Translations under genes and position numbers: made by a program
The notes under the pieces: model-generated
The model's input: the letters and a program-made list of their open reading frames with translations, nothing else
Told to the model about the DNA's origin: nothing
Database searches by the model: none
In this document: piece after piece, positions 17,372 to 25,801 of the stretch
Numbering within the stretch: position 1 is the stretch's first letter
Layout of the letters: the number at the start of each line of letters is the position of its first letter
DNA from: Arcticibacter svalbardensis MN12-7
GTDB lineage: Bacteria; Bacteroidota; Bacteroidia; Sphingobacteriales; Sphingobacteriaceae
Direction: 5' to 3'
DNA length: 64,000 nucleotides
NCBI RefSeq assembly: GCF_000403135.1
Contig: NZ_AQPN01000098.1
Coordinates: forward strand, 18,800 to 82,799

Positions 17372-18475
17372 ATGAAAAAAAACGTATTTCAAAACGCAAT
17401 TTTAGGCTCGGGGCTGTTGCTGTTTTTGGGCATGCTGGAGAGCTGTACGAGTACTGCGGTCACGGAAAAGAAACAGGCTGACTCTTCTTCTGTAAAAATC
17501 GAGACGTTTATATTAAAGAAAGATACGATCTCGACGGTGTTGAATTTGCCGGGAGAACTGATTGCAGAGCAGCAGGTGGATTTGTACGCTAAAATCAGCA
17601 GTTTTGTGAAGTCGATGCAGGTGGATATCGGTTCGGAGGTGAAAAAGGGGGCTTTGCTGATGACCCTTGAGGCGCCGGAGATGAGTTCCCAGGTAGCGGC
17701 AGCAAAATCCAGACTTCAATCTCAGCAGGCCATTTATTCTGCCAGTAAGGCTAGCTACAACCGTTTATATGAAACAAGTAAAACGCCTGGTACGATTTCC
17801 TCGAATGATCTGGAGCAGGCACAGGCGAAGATGAACTCAGATCTTGCGCAGTATCAGGCTGCCCAGGCGGCTTATAAAGAAGTGGGTTCCATTGCGTCTT
17901 ATCTGGAGATCAGGGCGCCTTTTAATGGGGTCATCTCTGCACGTAATGTGAATTTAGGGGCTTATGTGGGGCCTTCCGGAAAGGGATCTGAAAGTCCATT
18001 ATTTACCTTGCAGGATCAACAGAACCTGCGTCTGGCGGTAGCGGTTCCTGAAGTATATACCGGCTATCTGAAGCAGGGTCATGCCGCAAGTTTTACTGTT
18101 AAATCTTTACCAAGTGAAAAGTTTACCGCACAGGTTAAGCGAAAATCGGGGGCACTGGATCTGCGTTTGCGTGCCGAGATGGTGGAGATGGATGTGCCTA
18201 ATGATAGCAAAAAACTGCTTCCGGGTATGGTTGCGGAAGTACATATCCCACTCCCTGCGGTGACTTCTACTTTTATTGTACCCAGAAATGCACTCCTGGA
18301 TACTAGTGAAGGTCTGTTTGTAATTAAAGTAATGGATAATAAATCGGAAAAGATTGCCGTTAAAAAAGGAAGAGAGTCTGCTGATAAAATTGAAGTATTC
18401 GGGGAACTTAAGACCGGGGACCGGTTGATTCAGGAGCCTTCGGAAGAGATGCCTAATGGGATGATTGTTAAATAG
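17372..18475 (+). CDS. RND efflux periplasmic adaptor, lipoprotein
   Basis: Membrane-fusion protein joining the pump and the TolC channel. The precursor has a lipoprotein signal with lipobox LESC (Cys25). The body follows the HlyD/AcrA plan: a barrel-sandwich hybrid half (LIAEQQVDLYAKISSFVKSMQVDIGSEVKKGALLMTLEAPEM), a coiled-coil hairpin (about residues 105-170, with LEQAQAKMNSDLAQYQAAQAAYKEV), the second lipoyl half (LEIRAPFNGVISARNVNLGAYV) and a beta-barrel. The 367 residues are typical. It is 23 bases after the pump gene and six before the short AraC-type gene, so the operon is continuous. Confidence 0.92.
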   Translation: MKKNVFQNAILGSGLLLFLGMLESCTSTAVTEKKQADSSSVKIETFILKKDTISTVLNLPGELIAEQQVDLYAKISSFVKSMQVDIGSEVKKGALLMTLEAPEMSSQVAAAKSRLQSQQAIYSASKASYNRLYETSKTPGTISSNDLEQAQAKMNSDLAQYQAAQAAYKEVGSIASYLEIRAPFNGVISARNVNLGAYVGPSGKGSESPLFTLQDQQNLRLAVAVPEVYTGYLKQGHAASFTVKSLPSEKFTAQVKRKSGALDLRLRAEMVEMDVPNDSKKLLPGMVAEVHIPLPAVTSTFIVPRNALLDTSEGLFVIKVMDNKSEKIAVKKGRESADKIEVFGELKTGDRLIQEPSEEMPNGMIVK

Positions 18476-18481
18476 GAAGAT

Positions 18482-18853
18482 ATGGGTTTAAGGGCTATTG
18501 AAAGTGTGTCGTGTAATGCATCGAACAGGCTGACTTCCAGGTTTATCGCTTTGCTGGAAAGCCAGTTTCCTGTAAATTCGATTGCTCATGTGTTGCAATT
18601 TAAAACGGCAAATGATTTTGCCTCCCAACTCTCGGTGCATGTGAATCATTTGAACTACGCGGTAAAAGAAGTGAGCGGGAAGACGACTTCGGAACTTATT
18701 GCTTGCAGGATTTCTCATGAGGCAATTGTATTGCTGCGTAATACGGATTGGAATGTCGCTCAGATTGCCTACTGTCTGGGTTTTGGACATCCGGCAAACT
18801 TTACGCTGTTTTTTAAAAAACAAACTAACTGTACTCCTAAGGCTTTCCGTTGA
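18482..18853 (+). CDS. short AraC-type helix-turn-helix protein
   Basis: A 123-residue protein that is little more than the AraC/XylS DNA-binding domain. The first helix-turn-helix includes ANDFASQLSVHVNHLNYAVKEVSGKTTSELI (residues about 43-73) and the second NTDWNVAQIAYCLGFGHPANFTLFFKKQTNCTPKAFR (residues 87-123). Full-length relatives usually carry an N-terminal sensing domain, absent here because the adaptor gene ends six bases upstream. It may be a naturally short regulator of the efflux operon or an N-terminally truncated remnant. Autoregulation of this operon is a guess from position only. Confidence 0.75.
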   Translation: MGLRAIESVSCNASNRLTSRFIALLESQFPVNSIAHVLQFKTANDFASQLSVHVNHLNYAVKEVSGKTTSELIACRISHEAIVLLRNTDWNVAQIAYCLGFGHPANFTLFFKKQTNCTPKAFR

Positions 18854-18948
18854 TCGCTAAAAAACGCAAAGATGACTCGATTGGCAGGTGCCGAAGTATT
18901 TCACTTTTAAAAGTGTTTCATATGGATTAAAATTCCTAATTTGTATCC

Positions 18949-21024
18949 ATGGATAGTTTGTTGACCGCTCCAGAAATCGGTGCAGAAATATTTATAGAAC
19001 CCGGACAAACCGATCAGGAAATAGATACCTGGTTCCGACGGATGAAAGATCTTGGACTAAGCGTTACGCGCATCCGGATGTTTGAAAACTATATGCATTT
19101 AGAAGATGGCAGCTGGGATTTCAGCCTGTTTGACAAGGCTTTCCTGGCAGCAGAGAAGTATGGGATAGCCATCTACGCCAACTTGTTTCCTGCCACAACT
19201 TTCGATGATGTAGGGGGATTCAAGTTCCCTAAAACAGAAGAAAACCTGCATCAGATTGCGGACTATATCAAACATCTGGTCACACATTTCAGCACCTTTC
19301 CTGCGCTATATGGCTGGGTGCCGATTAATGAACCCGGTTCAGGCGAACTTCCCGATGATATCTTTACTCAGGAACGCTTTGTCGCATGGAAAGCACAACA
19401 AATTCCGGCTGAATACAGCAGCAAAGGATATACCCATTTTAACTTTGAAGAGCAGCGGTTCCTGCTCAAATATAATTCCTGGTTCCTGAAATGGTTAATA
19501 GATGAAATCAGACGCTACGATTCCGATCGTCCCATCCATGTCAATAACCATGCGATCTTTAAAAATGCTGCCGAATATGACTTCCCGGAATGGCGTACTT
19601 TCTTAAGTAGTTTAGGAGGTTCCGCTCATGCCAGCTGGCATTATGGGTATTTTACACGGCAGAAATATGCGTTGGCCATGTCCGCAAACAGTGAAATGTT
19701 GCGTTCTGGTGCAGGTGGTGTCATCCCCTGGATGATGACCGAACTGCAGGGAGGTAATAATACCTATAGTGGCATTTCGCCTATGTGTCCAACGCGTTTC
19801 GAAACAGCCCAATGGCTCTGGACCACCATCGGGTCAGGAAGTAAAGGCTCCATCTTCTGGTGTCTGAACCCCCGTTTATCCGGATTTGAAGCAGGGGAAT
19901 GGGCGATGTTAGACTTCCAGGATCAGCCATCAGACCGCTTACTTGCCGCATCAGCAGTAGCAAACACCATAACAGCCAACCATGCGCTATTTGCCAGCGC
20001 CATGCCCATTGATTCCGGAATCCATGTCGTTTATACGCGCGAATCCATGTGGATCGAGCAGAAGCTCCAAATTCCTGGTGACCTGCATGAAGGCAGGTCA
20101 ATCGGTGGCGTGATCAAATCGGCACTCGGCTATTTCGAAGCGCTGAGCGATATGGGAATCCATGCCTCTTTTAAAGAAATGGGCGAGTTTGATTTCGATC
20201 AGAATAACTACTCCAAACAAGTTATTATTTTAGCACATCAAATCAGTATCCCCTCTAAGTATTGGGAAAAGATCCACAGGTTTGTATCTCTTGGAGGTAA
20301 ACTTATCGTAGAAGGACTGACCGGCTATTACGACGAAAATGCCTACTGTCTATTACGAGCAGGTTTCCCTTTTAAAGAATTGTTTGGAGGCGAAATCAAG
20401 GAGTTTAAAGTAGTAGCACCTTTGTTTGATCTCCGGTTGAGTAGACCGGACTTAAAACTCAAGGCCCATCTTTGGCAGGGATCACTGCATTTAACGACTG
20501 CAAAAGTTTTGGGAACCACTGTAAATGAAGCTATAGATTCCCAAAATATATACGAGAATGAAGTCATCGCTTCCCTGAAAGGGCATGAAAATGAAGTGAT
20601 TGTTTCCGCAAACAGATCCGGAAATGAAGTGATTGCTTCCTGGAATGCCTATGGCAAAGGAGAGGTATTATGGATCCCCAGCTTAATCGGAATGGGCGCA
20701 AGAATCACGAATGATTATACCGCATTAACTGATCTCTTGTACCAGGAACTCGCTCCTTTATTAAAACATCAGCCTGCATTATTTGATCAACTCCAACAGG
20801 ATGTAATCATGAAAACCATGCGTTCCGGAAATTCTTACCTTTTTATAATTATCAATAAATCCACCACTATCCGCTGGATCAAACTAAAAACCCCTAATCT
20901 CCAAAAGGACCCGCTTATTATCTATGCAGATCAAAACGGTCGCATGTCTGCCCAGAATGAAATAGAGATCCATTCCGAGGAAACGATGGTTTTAAAATGG
21001 GATTTAGATGTAAGCGGATTTTAG
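18949..21024 (+). CDS. GH42-like beta-galactosidase
   Basis: A cytoplasmic glycoside hydrolase of 691 residues with no signal peptide. The N-terminal TIM barrel shows the acid/base site INEPG (Asn127-Glu128) and the nucleophile site WMMTELQGGN (Glu265), as in family 42. A GATase-like trimerisation domain follows (KQVIILAHQISIPSKYWEKIHRFVSLGGKLIVEGLTGYY, about 425-465), then a C-terminal beta domain. Within the latter, residues 537-569 are three successive 11-residue units beginning NEVI. It stands alone, converging with the metallophosphoesterase, whose stop overlaps its own. Beta-galactosidase activity is the family norm, but the real substrate is open. Confidence 0.85.
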   Translation: MDSLLTAPEIGAEIFIEPGQTDQEIDTWFRRMKDLGLSVTRIRMFENYMHLEDGSWDFSLFDKAFLAAEKYGIAIYANLFPATTFDDVGGFKFPKTEENLHQIADYIKHLVTHFSTFPALYGWVPINEPGSGELPDDIFTQERFVAWKAQQIPAEYSSKGYTHFNFEEQRFLLKYNSWFLKWLIDEIRRYDSDRPIHVNNHAIFKNAAEYDFPEWRTFLSSLGGSAHASWHYGYFTRQKYALAMSANSEMLRSGAGGVIPWMMTELQGGNNTYSGISPMCPTRFETAQWLWTTIGSGSKGSIFWCLNPRLSGFEAGEWAMLDFQDQPSDRLLAASAVANTITANHALFASAMPIDSGIHVVYTRESMWIEQKLQIPGDLHEGRSIGGVIKSALGYFEALSDMGIHASFKEMGEFDFDQNNYSKQVIILAHQISIPSKYWEKIHRFVSLGGKLIVEGLTGYYDENAYCLLRAGFPFKELFGGEIKEFKVVAPLFDLRLSRPDLKLKAHLWQGSLHLTTAKVLGTTVNEAIDSQNIYENEVIASLKGHENEVIVSANRSGNEVIASWNAYGKGEVLWIPSLIGMGARITNDYTALTDLLYQELAPLLKHQPALFDQLQQDVIMKTMRSGNSYLFIIINKSTTIRWIKLKTPNLQKDPLIIYADQNGRMSAQNEIEIHSEETMVLKWDLDVSGF
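20557..20655 (+). repeat. three tandem 33-bp units inside the GH42-like gene
   Basis: Three in-frame units of 33 bases, each starting AATGAAGT(C/G)AT, encode NEVIASLKGHE, NEVIVSANRSG and NEVIASWNAYG. The units diverge most in their second halves. Confidence 0.75.
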
Positions 21025-22151
21025 CGCTCGATTTTTACCTCAAAAGATTCAAAATGTGACACGGGCAAGCTGATATCATCAGGATCCTCATGCGGAATAC
21101 TATAATAATCGCCTTGTACAAGGAGACCTGTGTTTTCTTTAACAATCGTGATTTTTAAAAACCCATGATGCGCAAAGCAATAATTCTGCAGTTCAATATT
21201 TTGAAATAGGGGACTTTCATCTGAGTAAGCCGGGTTATCAGGCTGTGCAATAGGATGTAATTCATCATACCCACCAGCCCCTGCAACTACGAATGTTAGC
21301 TCTTTTCCGTTCTCGTATTTTTTAATAAACCGTTGGTAATTATGTACATGGCCACTGAAGACCAGGTCTGGCATCACATTAGCTTCCTGAAAAGCATTTT
21401 TAAGAAACTCAATCATTGGCTGACTTGATCCATGATTGGTATCAGCAGAGTAGGGTGCATGGTGCAAACAAACCAATAATGCCTTATCAGTAAACTGAGC
21501 CGCATATTTTAATTCCTCAATAAACCATTCCTGTTGGGCATCGGTGATAATCCCGTATTTGGTGACATTGCTGTGTAAGCCAATAATCGTAGCCAGAGGA
21601 CTTTCCAGCGTCCAGTAAATGTTGGGCTGTATCATGCTTTTTCGTGGATCGTCCCCTGAAAAAGGAATTTGGCGAGGCTCGGTATCACAAAATACCTGTT
21701 TAAAAGGTTCCAGACTTTTATAAGGATGAGGGTTTTCCACGTTTACATCACTATCATGATTTCCTGCAATAGCCACTATAGGAGCGGGATATTTCGAATA
21801 AGGCTCAAAAAATTGCTTTGCATATAAGTTCGACTCGCCAAAATTATACACGATATCGCCCAAATGATAGAGGAACTGGGGCTGGTCGTTGTCATCCTTT
21901 AAATCCTTAAACTGACTAATCATTTTATCAGCCACCACTTTTTGGAAATCGTGACTGCGGACCGTACCCGTATCCCCCACCATGTGAAAAACCATTTTCT
22001 GGTCACTGGGATCTTTTACAATGGTATCCAGATTTAAGCGGTATGGATATTTCCCTGAAGGTGTAGGTAGTGGCTGGAATTTGTAGCTGTCGTCAGGTTG
22101 GTTTAATTTAAAAACCGGTGTTTTCCGTATGAGTTGATCAGGATGGGGCAT
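21021..22151 (-). CDS. calcineurin-like metallophosphoesterase
   Basis: A dinuclear-metal phosphoesterase with all the family blocks in order: HMVGDTG, YHLGDIVYNFGE, IAGNHDSD, VCLHHAPYSAD and SGHVHNYQRF. ATG at 22151 (MPHPDQLIRK) gives 376 residues; two in-frame ATG codons up to 22250 would add an odd hydrophobic segment and are less likely. It has no clear signal peptide, so a cytoplasmic place is assumed. It converges with the GH42-like gene (stops overlap) and diverges from the protease gene at 22274. The substrate could be a purple-acid-type phosphate ester or a nucleotide; the sequence does not decide. Confidence 0.85.
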   Translation of the reverse strand: MPHPDQLIRKTPVFKLNQPDDSYKFQPLPTPSGKYPYRLNLDTIVKDPSDQKMVFHMVGDTGTVRSHDFQKVVADKMISQFKDLKDDNDQPQFLYHLGDIVYNFGESNLYAKQFFEPYSKYPAPIVAIAGNHDSDVNVENPHPYKSLEPFKQVFCDTEPRQIPFSGDDPRKSMIQPNIYWTLESPLATIIGLHSNVTKYGIITDAQQEWFIEELKYAAQFTDKALLVCLHHAPYSADTNHGSSQPMIEFLKNAFQEANVMPDLVFSGHVHNYQRFIKKYENGKELTFVVAGAGGYDELHPIAQPDNPAYSDESPLFQNIELQNYCFAHHGFLKITIVKENTGLLVQGDYYSIPHEDPDDISLPVSHFESFEVKIER

Positions 22152-22273
22152 GATAACAAGTATTTGTCCGTTTAAATGTACAGTAAAATTAATCGAATGA
22201 GAAGGAATAGCAGTTATTACCTGTTTAATTCGATTCATTATAAACAGCACAAGTAAAAATACGTTAAGTAAGG

Positions 22274-23071
22274 GTGGGGAAAAACATATTCATAAAGAAC
22301 ATTTACCTTATCGTTTGTTGCATTCTATTTATCGCACCCCCTCTAGGCGCTCAGGAATGTAATAAGGAGGTAAGTAAAAACCGTCGAATTCAAATCCAAT
22401 CGGGGCAATTAAACAAGGAAGTATTAAAAGTTGTGCAACTGGATATCCGCAGAATGGCATGGCTCTGGAATGAACGGTACAACGCTACCGCCGCATTTAT
22501 TCACCCCCGGGTACTTATTACGGCAGGTCATAATCTTACAAATCGGTTTGATCCAGTTGCTAAAATGACGGTTACAGTAGGGTATACCAGTAATAATACC
22601 TATCGGGCCCGGCAGCATTTTGCGACGGCAATGTATAAAAATATATACGTGCTGCCCTCTTATAACAGCGCACCTACTTTTCAGGAAGATTATGGAATTA
22701 TCATTCTTCCCGATGCTACTTTATACCAGCATGCAGGCGGGTATTTCAAACTGACGAATTATGCTGCGGCTAAACCAACGAAGGAGATTTTTACGGCTGG
22801 TTATCCCGACCCGATCACGGGGATGAAGTTGTGGACGGACAAAACGAAGAACTATTATTTTTTGGACCAACTGCTGCGGTATGACTTTTATACGCTGGAT
22901 GGCTCAAGTGGGTCGCCAATTTATACCAATGCCAATCAGTTAATCGCCATACATACGGGTGGTTTTGATGATACGAATGTTTGTAATATAGGAACGCCAA
23001 TTACTCCGCAGATAATAAAACAGATCAATGAATGGTGTAGGGCGCATGGGATCTATTTGAATTTTGCCTAA
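22274..23071 (+). CDS. secreted trypsin-like serine protease
   Basis: Exported endopeptidase of the S1 family, resembling the glutamyl-endopeptidase group. A signal segment (IYLIVCCILFIAPPLGAQ, ending near residue 27) precedes the mature part. The catalytic triad is visible as TAGHN (His86), EDYGIIIL (Asp139) and DGSSGSP (Ser214), with IAIHTGG just after. At 265 residues it is a single-domain enzyme. The start is GTG at 22274, supported by a purine-rich AAGTAAGGG just upstream and the signal peptide immediately following. It is read away from the metallophosphoesterase; no partner gene is evident. Confidence 0.87.
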   Translation: MGKNIFIKNIYLIVCCILFIAPPLGAQECNKEVSKNRRIQIQSGQLNKEVLKVVQLDIRRMAWLWNERYNATAAFIHPRVLITAGHNLTNRFDPVAKMTVTVGYTSNNTYRARQHFATAMYKNIYVLPSYNSAPTFQEDYGIIILPDATLYQHAGGYFKLTNYAAAKPTKEIFTAGYPDPITGMKLWTDKTKNYYFLDQLLRYDFYTLDGSSGSPIYTNANQLIAIHTGGFDDTNVCNIGTPITPQIIKQINEWCRAHGIYLNFA

Positions 23072-23173
23072 ATCATTGCCCTTTATTTGTTGTGGATTTT
23101 CTTTTTCATTTCCGCGTTCACCTACAGAAAAGTATAGATTAAAACTTCATGGCATTGAAATTGCTTGTATAAG

Positions 23174-23224
23174 TATAGTAAATCTTAGTACTGTTAAAAA
23201 TTAACAGTACTAAGATTTACTATA
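23174..23224. repeat. perfect 24-bp inverted repeat with a 3-base loop
   Basis: The arms 23174-23197 and 23201-23224 are perfect reverse complements around AAA. A transcript would fold into a very stable hairpin. It is about 100 bases after the protease stop and about 95 before the metal module. It lacks a clean T tail, so it may be a terminator, an mRNA-stabilising stem or the trace of a mobile element. Confidence 0.9.
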
Positions 23225-23318
23225 TTTATTATTAGTTATGATTAGCTTCATTACTAAAATACACTTATATTCTCCTTCTGTAATAAAGCGTTAATATTAT
23301 ATATTTAAACTAAACAAG

Positions 23319-23651
23319 ATGAAAAGGTATTATTATGAATTAAAAGGAATGAGTTGTGACGGCTGTGTGGACAACGTAAAGAGTGCATTGATTGAACTGC
23401 AAAATGTTGTAAATGCAGACGTTAAATTAAATCCGCCAGGAGTAGTAATTACCATGAATGAACCTATGGATACAAGTGTATTACAAACCCAGCTTAGTAA
23501 GGCTGGCAATTATACTATACTATCTCAGGGAGACGTGAACGGTGAAGAAGATGATACTCCTGATATAGAGCGAAGTAGTAGTTTTAGTAACACTCATACA
23601 GAAAGGCAAGACAAGCCGTTTGGAATAGATCATGAGCCCGGGGTATTATAA
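23319..23651 (+). CDS. heavy-metal-associated (HMA) domain protein
   Basis: A 110-residue cytoplasmic protein. Residues 1-70 form an HMA/CopZ-like ferredoxin fold with the metal site GMSCDGCVDNVKSAL (Cys13, Cys16), the usual ligand pair for Cu(I) or similar soft metals. Residues 75-110 are a polar acidic tail (GEEDDTPDIERSSS) not present in minimal copper chaperones. It opens the metal-efflux module and may hand metal to the pump or to an ATPase elsewhere. The next gene follows only after 362 bases, so it may be a separate transcription unit. Confidence 0.83.
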   Translation: MKRYYYELKGMSCDGCVDNVKSALIELQNVVNADVKLNPPGVVITMNEPMDTSVLQTQLSKAGNYTILSQGDVNGEEDDTPDIERSSSFSNTHTERQDKPFGIDHEPGVL

Positions 23652-24013
23652 AGGTAAATGAACCGGATTTAGGATATGGTATCCAGGAAGATACCATTCA
23701 ATTTTGTTATGTAATTTCAAGGTTGTCCTTTCGTAATATCGATAGGTATAATGATGGTAAAGATATAGTGTGATGAGTAAGTTTTAGTTATACAATCAAA
23801 GACGAAGTCAACACACTATATCTTAATTTTTTATAATGCGCAGGGAACAAGTGTAATCACAGTTAGAGATAAAGATGCAGAAATGTGTGAAATATTAGAT
23901 CTGAAGGACATAACATGGGAACTGTGCACAAAAACTATAAACTGCATGCATGTGCCGCTCATTGTTTAGCGCTAATGCTTATATTTGCTAACAATATCAG
24001 TTAATCCATACAA
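23652..24013 (+). other. non-coding gap in the metal module
   Basis: No supported gene. It carries a 13-bp perfect inverted repeat (23760-23772 with 23812-23824) around a 39-base spacer, followed by a T-rich run that could act as a weak terminator. An open stretch near 23843-23968 has no start codon or recognisable protein. Confidence 0.55.
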
Positions 24014-24403
24014 GTGAAAAAGTTTTTCGTTACCCTATTAGTTGTTTTTTATCTTGGTGTTTCATCAGGAGCAACTATGCACTTTCATTATTGCATGGGG
24101 CAACTGGTGGAAATGGGATTGGTGTCTTCCAAAACGGAAAAGTGCAGCAAATGTGGAATGAAGACCGACAAGGCAAAGGATTGCTGCAAACACCAGGATA
24201 AACAAGTAAAGGTTGATAATGCCAAGACCTCTTCTGATGTTAACTTTCATTTTACTAATCTTCCTATCCAGCTAAAAAGCGAATATTTCACTTTTCAAGA
24301 AGTGGATATATCTTCTACTCATGAAGATTTCCCTCAATTAAACTCTCCACCGTTCGTACAAAGTTCAGCAACTTTTTTACGTAACTGCAATTTCCGTATA
24401 TAG
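24014..24403 (+). CDS. HYC_CC_PP-type small exported metal-associated protein
   Basis: A 129-residue protein that fits the Bacteroidota HYC_CC_PP family: HFHYC (residues 23-27), a paired cysteine DCCKH (57-58), an extra CSKC (44-47) and NSPPF near residue 113. A signal sequence (KKFFVTLLVVFYLGVSSGA) sends it to the periplasm. The start is GTG at 24014. Such genes usually precede CusA-type pumps, as this one does by 93 bases. The Cys/His content suggests binding of Cu or Ag, but the exact role of the family is not established to my knowledge. Confidence 0.78.
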   Translation: MKKFFVTLLVVFYLGVSSGATMHFHYCMGQLVEMGLVSSKTEKCSKCGMKTDKAKDCCKHQDKQVKVDNAKTSSDVNFHFTNLPIQLKSEYFTFQEVDISSTHEDFPQLNSPPFVQSSATFLRNCNFRI

Positions 24404-24496
24404 CATTTATTTCTTCTCTGCATCAAGCGATTTCTTGCTTGAAGGACGTTTCAGTCCCTAATTTTCAATTTTCTTACGTAAGTTAATTTTAATTTC

Positions 24497-25801
24497 ATGG
24501 TTGAAAAACTCATCGCATTTTCCATGCGAAACAGGTTTTTGGTACTGCTTGTAGCGGCTGGGATATTTGCCTGGGGCATATATTCGGTCAAAACAAGTAA
24601 AATAGATGCAATACCTGATTTATCTGAAAATCAAGTGATCGTATTTACAGAGTGGATGGGAAGGAGTCCGCAGATCATCGAGGATCAGATTACCTATCCT
24701 TTAGTCACTAACCTTCAGGGGATCCCAAAAGTGAAGTATGTCCGGGCAAATTCTATGTTCGGTATGAGCTTTATCTTTATCATTTTTGAAGATAACGTGG
24801 ATACTTACTGGGCACGTTCCAGAGTATTGGAGCGGCTAAGTTCAATAGGAAATTCCTTGCCAGAGGGTGTAACGCCCACTATGGGGCCCGATGGAACAGG
24901 AGTAGGTCATGTGCTATGGTATACGTTTGATGCACCTGGAATGGATTTAGGGGAGCAACGGGCGGTACAGGATTGGTATGTCAAGTTTGCATTGCAGAAC
25001 GTGCAAGGGGTAAGTGAGATTGCGTCCTTTGGGGGATTTCAAAAAGAGTATGAAATTAGTATTGACCCCAATAAGTTGACCTATTATAAGCTTACCGTTC
25101 CTGATGTTATGCGAGCGGTGAAGACGAATAATAATGAAGCGGGCGGACGAAAGTTTGAGATGAGCGATATCGGTTATATCATTAAAACCACCGGATATCT
25201 GAAATCTATTGCAGAAATAGAAAACTTATCTGTGCGCACGCAAAATTCAATCCCAATTAAGATTAAAGATATTGCTACCGTGCAGATGGCAGGAGAAACT
25301 CGTCTGGGGATCTTTGATTACAATGGAAAAGGTGAGGCCGTTGGAGGAATCGTCGTACTTCGGTATGGGGAGAACGCTGATGAAGTGATCAAAAAGGTGA
25401 AAACTAAAATGCTTGAGGTAAGTAAAGGTTTGCCTGAAGGGATGAAATTTAATATTGTATACGACCGGGGTGAGTTGATTGAAGAATCAATTTCCTCTAT
25501 CAAACATACGTTAATCGAAGAAATGATCGTCGTTTCTCTAATTGTCATCGTTTTCCTTTTCCACTGGCGAAGTGCCATCAGTATCATTATCCAGATTCCA
25601 ATCACTATAGCGGCAAGTTTTATTGTATTGAACGCGCTGGATATCTCATCCAATATCATGTCATTAACAGGGATTGCGCTAGCAATTGGGGTTATCGTTG
25701 ATAATGGAATCATTATGGCTGAGAACTCATATAAACACCTGGCTATCAGGCAGGCAGAACTAAACGAATTAAGAAAAGGAGAACCAACAGATGGGGAATA
25801 G
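24497..25801 (+). CDS. cusA: CusA/CzcA-type heavy-metal RND pump, N-terminal part
   Basis: The first 434 residues of a metal-exporting RND permease. TM1 (RFLVLLVAAGIFAWGIYSV) is followed by DAIPDLSENQVIVFTEWMGRSPQIIEDQITYPL, the typical CusA opening, then the porter domain with GPDGTGVGHVLWYTF, and TM2-TM4 ending in LAIGVIVDNGIIMAENSYKHLA. The frame stops at 25801 in the loop between TM4 and TM5. The remainder continues in the next frame, starting at 25791 with an 11-base overlap. Removing one G from the run 25793-25796 would fuse both into one protein of about 1082 residues, the normal CusA size. Confidence 0.9.
   Translation: MVEKLIAFSMRNRFLVLLVAAGIFAWGIYSVKTSKIDAIPDLSENQVIVFTEWMGRSPQIIEDQITYPLVTNLQGIPKVKYVRANSMFGMSFIFIIFEDNVDTYWARSRVLERLSSIGNSLPEGVTPTMGPDGTGVGHVLWYTFDAPGMDLGEQRAVQDWYVKFALQNVQGVSEIASFGGFQKEYEISIDPNKLTYYKLTVPDVMRAVKTNNNEAGGRKFEMSDIGYIIKTTGYLKSIAEIENLSVRTQNSIPIKIKDIATVQMAGETRLGIFDYNGKGEAVGGIVVLRYGENADEVIKKVKTKMLEVSKGLPEGMKFNIVYDRGELIEESISSIKHTLIEEMIVVSLIVIVFLFHWRSAISIIIQIPITIAASFIVLNALDISSNIMSLTGIALAIGVIVDNGIIMAENSYKHLAIRQAELNELRKGEPTDGE

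Noticed and set aside
23843..23968. Open stretch with a partly protein-like translation in the gap of the metal module
   Set aside because: No start codon, no recognisable motif, and too short to support as a gene or a remnant.
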